This document shows, piece after piece, positions 60,190 to 64,000 of a stretch of 64,000 nucleotides of DNA. Source of the DNA: Mycolicibacterium sediminis (GTDB lineage: Bacteria; Actinomycetota; Actinomycetes; Mycobacteriales; Mycobacteriaceae). How positions within the stretch are numbered: the stretch's first letter is position 1; the number at the start of each line of letters is the position of its first letter. The stretch spans positions 5,828,001-5,892,000 of the forward strand of contig NZ_AP022588.1 in the NCBI RefSeq assembly GCF_010731735.1. The letters run 5' to 3'. The translations under genes and the position numbers were made by a program. Below the pieces are notes generated by a model that ran no database searches, was not told where the DNA came from, and was given only the letters and a program-made list of their open reading frames with translations.

Positions 60190-61115
60190 GCGTCGCGGCG
60201 GGCCTCCTGCTGTACGCCGCGCTGATGAGTTGGTGGGGGCCCCGCGTGCTGGCGAAGATCACCACCCGCGGAATCAACCCGCTCCTTGGCGTGACCGCCT
60301 GGCTCACCGCGATCGTCGGTGTCCTGGGCGCCTGGGCGGCAGCGATGGTCGTGTTGGCGCTCGACGCCGCGGACGCCCTGTCCAACAGCGTCGTCGGGAC
60401 AATGTGTCTGGAGATCCTCGGCCACCTCGGCCAGATCGACATGGCGCGCCCCGTCGCGGCGACCATCGCCGTCACCCTCATCGGAACGTCGCTGGCGTTA
60501 TCGCTGGTGTTCGGGCTGCGCATCGCCAGGACGCTGCGCACGCTCCGCACGACCAGCCACGAACACGCGATGGCAGCCCGCGTCGTCGGTCGACCCACCC
60601 CATGGCGCGACGTGTTCGTCGTCAACGCCGATCAGGCCGCGGCCTACTGCGTATCGGGACGTCCGCGCGCCATCGTCGTCACGAGCGCGGCGCTGGCAAG
60701 CCTCGAAGACGACCAACTGGCCGCAGTGCTCGCCCATGAGTACGCGCACCTGACTGGTCGCCACCACCAGCTGTTGATGGTGTTGCGTGCCGCCGCCGCT
60801 GGACTTCCCTCGCTGCCGCTGCTGGCCGCCGGGCCGGACGCGGTCTCACGGCTTTTGGAGATGAACGCCGACGACAGCGCGGCTCGCCGCCACGGCCGCC
60901 ACCCACTGCTGTGCGGCATGGCGGCGCTCGTCGGTCGGCCCACGGTTCCGGCGGCGGCCCTCGGCGCGGCCCACACTGCCGTGCTCGACCGGGCGGCCCG
61001 CCTCGCTGCGCCCGCGCCTGCCGGTGTGCGGTGGCGCGATCGGGTCACGCTGTGGACGGCGATCAGCCTGACGATCGCGGTCCCGGTCTTCACCGGCGCG
61101 CTCTGCCACCACTGA
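60186..61115 (+). CDS. M56-family membrane metallopeptidase (BlaR-like) 3
   Basis: 309 aa; four to five transmembrane segments; zinc site AAVLAHEYAHLTGRHHQ with LLEMNADDSAARRHG downstream. It ends in a transmembrane segment (LWTAISLTIAVPVFTGAL) and has no beta-lactam-binding domain. Shares YCVSGRPRAIVVTSAAL with the YCVAGRPPAIVVTTAAM of M56-1. Coupled to BlaI-3. Confidence 0.9.
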   Translation: MSVAAGLLLYAALMSWWGPRVLAKITTRGINPLLGVTAWLTAIVGVLGAWAAAMVVLALDAADALSNSVVGTMCLEILGHLGQIDMARPVAATIAVTLIGTSLALSLVFGLRIARTLRTLRTTSHEHAMAARVVGRPTPWRDVFVVNADQAAAYCVSGRPRAIVVTSAALASLEDDQLAAVLAHEYAHLTGRHHQLLMVLRAAAAGLPSLPLLAAGPDAVSRLLEMNADDSAARRHGRHPLLCGMAALVGRPTVPAAALGAAHTAVLDRAARLAAPAPAGVRWRDRVTLWTAISLTIAVPVFTGALCHH

Positions 61116-61146
61116 CTGAAGCCCCGCTTGACGGGAACCGAACACC

Positions 61147-62067
61147 TCACCCCGTGGCGTCTGAACGTTCCAGTACGTACACCGCGTCACTCGATGCGGC
61201 GTACCCCGTGCCGTCCGGTCCCGAGGTCAATGCCTGCACCGCGCCGACACGGCCACCCTTGTCCCACTCGGCGCCGTCCGCACTGGACCAGACATACCCA
61301 GCGCCATCGACGCCCCACAGCCCACGACTGGTGCCGCTGATCAGAGCCAGTGGCGGCGCTGCGGGCATCGCGGTGAACGACCGCCCGCCATCGGTGCTGC
61401 GTGCCGCACCATCGGGGGTCACCGCCCAAACCCCTGACGGCGTGATGGTCAGCGCTCCCACCGTGACGTCGGCGCCTGGGTTCCACGTGACCCCACCGTC
61501 GTTCGACGTCTGCAGCCCACGACCATCGGAGCCCACCAACGACGTGCCGTCGGTGGCCAGGGCGTGGAAGTCGGTCGAACCGGACCGAGATCGGGTCATC
61601 CACGTCTGGCCACCGTCCCTACTGGCTCGCAGCCCCAGCGGGTTAGGCGCATCACTGGACGGACCGGGATGCCCGGACGACACCAGGTCGTCAGTGCCCG
61701 AGGCGCCGCCCAATCCCATGAAGTCGTCATCGGAATCACCGACCCGCGCGGTCACGCCCGTGGCAACGTCGATCGAGAACAATCCGCTGTGCGTTCCGGC
61801 CAGCAACGTCCCACTTCTGTCGACGTGCAAGCCGTGCAGATGGCTGAGCGGTGCATCCAGGGGCACCGACACCGAGGTGGTGAAACCTGCTTCGGCAGAG
61901 GGGGATTGCGGGTTCGAGCAGGCCACGACGGCCACACTGAGTGCGCACGCCACGATCGTCGCGGCGATCCGGACAGCCACCGTCGTGCCGCCACCTCGCC
62001 CGTCGCCGGCTGCCACTTGGGTGAAGGAGGTCGTCACGTCCGAGCGGGCCTGCCTGCGGGGATTCAC
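61147..62067 (-). CDS. BNR/sialidase-like beta-propeller lipoprotein
   Basis: 306 aa from GTG 62067, 11 nt from the CsoR box, so probably leaderless. Lipobox VVAC (Cys ~50). The mature part has repeated Asp-box-like turns: SRDGGQTW, SNDGGVTW, STDGGRSF, SADGAEW. This indicates a beta-propeller of the exo-alpha-sialidase-like (F510_1955) type. Such proteins are seen near copper genes in actinobacteria; function unknown, glycosidase activity doubtful. Divergent from the LpqS-like gene with a shared box. Confidence 0.75.
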   Translation of the reverse strand: MNPRRQARSDVTTSFTQVAAGDGRGGGTTVAVRIAATIVACALSVAVVACSNPQSPSAEAGFTTSVSVPLDAPLSHLHGLHVDRSGTLLAGTHSGLFSIDVATGVTARVGDSDDDFMGLGGASGTDDLVSSGHPGPSSDAPNPLGLRASRDGGQTWMTRSRSGSTDFHALATDGTSLVGSDGRGLQTSNDGGVTWNPGADVTVGALTITPSGVWAVTPDGAARSTDGGRSFTAMPAAPPLALISGTSRGLWGVDGAGYVWSSADGAEWDKGGRVGAVQALTSGPDGTGYAASSDAVYVLERSDATG

Positions 62068-62078
62068 GACCCAATGCT

Positions 62079-62095
62079 ATACCCCTGTGGGGTAT
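62079..62095. promoter_or_regulatory. CsoR/RicR-like copper operator 3 (ATACCC-N5-GGGTAT)
   Basis: Perfect 6-bp arms around CTGTG in the gap between the divergent propeller lipoprotein and LpqS-like genes. Confidence 0.75.
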
Positions 62096-62112
62096 GAGTT
62101 CCGGTGCCGACT

Positions 62113-62541
62113 ATGATGGCAGTCATGATGACCGTGCGTGGTGTGGCACCGTTGCCCGCCGTCGCGCGACTCCTGCTCTTGGTGGTCCTGCTGGGTGGAA
62201 TCGTCACCATGCACGCCGTGACGTTCACACTCGGCCACGACCACGACGCGCAGCCCCCGATGGCAGCGACGAGCCAGCATCACACCACCGGTGGGCCCGC
62301 CGCCCCGGCGTCCACACCCTGCGACGGCGACGACTGCGGCCAGCAACACACCGGGCTGCACGGCTGCGTCTTCATCATGACTGCCATCGCGATCATCGCC
62401 GGCCTGGCAATGCTGTGCTGGATCGGAACCCGCAACGCAGTGCTCATCGCGCCGAAGATCCGGCGCAGCAACCGCCGCCGTCAGCGTGCACCTCCCTGGA
62501 CCGTCCTCACCCTTCATCAACTGTCGATTCTGCGGGTCTGA
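62113..62541 (+). CDS. LpqS-like / DUF6153 copper-responsive membrane protein
   Basis: 142 aa from ATG 62113 (GTG 62104 or ATG 62128 also possible; likely leaderless). N-terminal hydrophobic segment (LLLLVVLLGGIVTMHAV), a His/Cys-containing loop (TLGHDHDAQPP, CDGDDCGQQHTGLHGC), then a second transmembrane segment (VFIMTAIAIIAGLAMLCWI) and a basic tail. In Mtb, lpqS is a RicR-controlled copper gene; the CsoR-like box directly upstream fits that. Confidence 0.78.
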   Translation: MMAVMMTVRGVAPLPAVARLLLLVVLLGGIVTMHAVTFTLGHDHDAQPPMAATSQHHTTGGPAAPASTPCDGDDCGQQHTGLHGCVFIMTAIAIIAGLAMLCWIGTRNAVLIAPKIRRSNRRRQRAPPWTVLTLHQLSILRV

Positions 62542-62638
62542 CAGGGAGTCACCTGTGGCCGCTAACGACGAGCAGGTCACCCATCGACACCTGTCCTCAT
62601 TCATCCCAGTCATCGACACAACGTAGAAGGAAACACTC

Positions 62639-63310
62639 ATGTTCAGTTCCACCACCGCCGTCAAGCCCACCGTCCTCGCAGCCGCCGTCGCGGTAGCCCT
62701 GACCGTCGCCGGCTGTACCGACACCGCATCCGACACCTCGGCATCCCCGACCGTCTCCAGTTCCGCCGGGACGAGCGGATCGATGCCCGGAATGGATCAC
62801 GGCGGCTCGTCGGCGTCAGCGGCGCCGAGTGCCACCCGCACGGACTTCAACGACGCCGACGTCATGTTCCTGCAGATGATGTACCCCCATCACGCGCAGG
62901 CCGTCGACATGGCCAAACTCGTGCCGAGCCGATCCCAGAACCAGCAGGTCCTCACGCTGGCTCAGAACATCGAAAAGGCTCAAGGACCCGAAATGACCCA
63001 GATGACCAGCATGCTCGCGAGTTTCGGCAAGCCCGCGCCGTCAGCAGAGATGGGCGACCATGACATGCCAGGCATGGGAGGCATGCCGGGCATGATGTCC
63101 GCTGAGCAGATGAACAACCTCACCGGGTTGTCCGGCAAGGCATTCGACCAGGTGTGGCTTCAGATGATGATCGACCATCACACCGGCGCCATCGACATGT
63201 CCAACACCGAGCTGCGCGACGGCACCAACCCGGATGCCAAGAAGCTGGCCCAGGCCATCATCGCAAATCAGCAAGCCGAGATCACCCAGATGCGGGGCAT
63301 GCTCGGCTAA
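62639..63310 (+). CDS. DUF305 lipoprotein 2 (Met/His-rich)
   Basis: 223 aa with lipobox TVAGC. A Met-rich segment (SMPGMDHGG) precedes the first DUF305 repeat (FLQMMYPHHAQAVDMA). A second Met-rich loop (HDMPGMGGMPGMMSAEQM) follows, then the second repeat (QMMIDHHTGAIDMS). Stronger Met enrichment than 10136-10744 suggests Cu(I) binding. About 97 nt after the LpqS-like gene on the same strand. Confidence 0.88.
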   Translation: MFSSTTAVKPTVLAAAVAVALTVAGCTDTASDTSASPTVSSSAGTSGSMPGMDHGGSSASAAPSATRTDFNDADVMFLQMMYPHHAQAVDMAKLVPSRSQNQQVLTLAQNIEKAQGPEMTQMTSMLASFGKPAPSAEMGDHDMPGMGGMPGMMSAEQMNNLTGLSGKAFDQVWLQMMIDHHTGAIDMSNTELRDGTNPDAKKLAQAIIANQQAEITQMRGMLG

Positions 63311-63324
63311 AGCCCACCCGACGG

Positions 63325-63354
63325 TGCTCGGCGGGCGATGTCGCCCGCCGAGCA
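63325..63354. terminator. Bidirectional hairpin terminator
   Basis: Perfect 13-bp stem TGCTCGGCGGGCG / CGCCCGCCGAGCA with a 4-nt loop, between convergent DUF305 and MFS genes. Confidence 0.75.
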
Positions 63355-63365
63355 TCTGGGTGCTC

Positions 63366-64000
63366 TCAGCGCTCGGTCGCGACGTCGGTGGCGCTCGCCG
63401 GTTCTCGACGTTGCAAGCGCCCGGTGCGATCCAGGCGATCGATCGCTACGGCAGCCAAGACACCCACCAGAATGAGTGCACCCCAAAGGATCTCGGCGAC
63501 CCCGATGCGTTGGCCTGCACTCAGGATCGAGCCGGTGGCCAGGTTGCCGATCAGAATGCCGACGCCCACGATCGTGTTGTAGAAGCCGTAGTGGGTGGCC
63601 ACCAACTCGCCACCGGACAGCGACACCACCGTGTCCATCTCGAACGGGAAGATCGCCGCCGAGCCGACCGCCAGCAGGCCCGCCGAGGCCACCAGGGCGA
63701 GCACAGCAGGCACGACACCGAACCGCTCGCCATCTGGCACCACCGTCAACGGCACGAACGCGCACGCCAAGATCATCATCCCGATCACCAGACTGCGACC
63801 GGGTCCCCACCGCGCAGCGAACCACCGTGTGATGCGCAGCTGTCCGGCCACCGCGACCAACCCTGACACCACGAACAGCGATGCGACGAGGGCTGATTGG
63901 GCGTTCGGTAGCAACATCGACGCCTGAAGCGGCAGGGCCAGATACACCTGGAACGACAAGACGTAGGACCCGATCATGGCCGCGGAGAACAAGACGAAGG
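63366..64000 (-). CDS. MFS transporter, C-terminal part (5' end outside window)
   Basis: The frame is open to the right edge, giving ~211 residues of the C-terminal half of a major facilitator transporter with about six transmembrane segments. Landmarks are the loop ITRWFAARWGPGRSLVIGMMI (motif A-like) and MDTVVSLSGGELVATHYGFYNTIVGVGILIGNL. It resembles drug- or siderophore-type MFS exporters; substrate unknown. Confidence 0.8.
   Translation of the reverse strand, partial: FVLFSAAMIGSYVLSFQVYLALPLQASMLLPNAQSALVASLFVVSGLVAVAGQLRITRWFAARWGPGRSLVIGMMILACAFVPLTVVPDGERFGVVPAVLALVASAGLLAVGSAAIFPFEMDTVVSLSGGELVATHYGFYNTIVGVGILIGNLATGSILSAGQRIGVAEILWGALILVGVLAAVAIDRLDRTGRLQRREPASATDVATER

Overview
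The window is high-GC DNA of a Mycobacterium/Mycolicibacterium-type actinobacterium. The signs are a PE-PPE-domain protein at the left edge, an MPT63-family antigen, RipA-type and LdtMt2-type peptidoglycan enzymes, an MmcO-type multicopper oxidase, an LpqS-like copper protein, a CopD/CtaG fusion of the Rv0102 kind, and many GTG and apparently leaderless starts. No transposase, rRNA or CRISPR array was seen.

Layout. 1-1.8 kb looks like ordinary chromosome: a PE-PPE protein, a nucleoside deaminase and a secreted protein. A tRNA-Leu(UAA) gene at 1937-2010 abuts a tyrosine integrase (2019-3242), followed by an excisionase-like HTH protein, a P-loop ATPase and two unknown genes. This is the left part of an integrated element. 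From about 8 kb onward almost every gene concerns the cell envelope, respiratory redox chemistry or metals. 8-32 kb: an NlpC/P60 hydrolase, DsbA, DUF305, CopD/CtaG, an L,D-transpeptidase, a P1B-4 ATPase, CcsB, CtaD, an M23 peptidase, a BlaI-M56 pair, a ZIP transporter, Lnt-TlpA-CtaG, a coiled-coil NlpC/P60 protein, CtaE, CopC and an LdtMt2-like enzyme. 33-42 kb: two ArsR/CDF metal-efflux modules, one in an operon led by a class-A-like serine hydrolase and one with a cyclase-YHS fusion, then a membrane protein with a cupredoxin-like lipoprotein. 43-50 kb: a second BlaI-M56 pair, an MPT63-like protein with a Cys/Met tail, a His-rich membrane protein and a CopB-type ATPase. 50-64 kb: a second LdtMt2-like enzyme, a methyltransferase, NlpC/P60, Ldt, a response regulator, NodB, MmcO, RipA, a third BlaI-M56 pair, LpqS-like, DUF305 and MFS genes.

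The main finding is a repeated operator, CTAC-N11-GTAG (last base sometimes C or T, and CTAT-N11-GTAG once). It appears at 17 positions, all in intergenic promoter regions. These lie before the NlpC/P60, DsbA, CopD/Ldt, CtaD, BlaI, ZIP-side, Lnt, coiled-coil NlpC/P60, CtaE, Ldt, beta-lactamase-like, His-rich, Ldt, Cys/Met-peptide/Ldt and RipA/BlaI units. The motif occurs in the promoter regions of two of the three BlaI genes. I infer one BlaI-controlled regulon that couples cell-wall cross-link remodelling, lipoprotein maturation, periplasmic thiol chemistry, cytochrome oxidase assembly and copper handling. The third BlaI (43.9 kb) has its own operator class, centred on TCGGTACCGA. Three CsoR/RicR-like boxes (ATACCC-N5-GGGTAT) mark a separate copper-responsive layer, although no csoR gene is in the window.

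Several genes occur as paralogous pairs between the 8-33 kb and 50-63 kb parts: Ldt, NlpC/P60, BlaI-M56, DUF305, and a methyltransferase that is intact on the right and decayed on the left. This suggests block duplication or the merging of two related islands.
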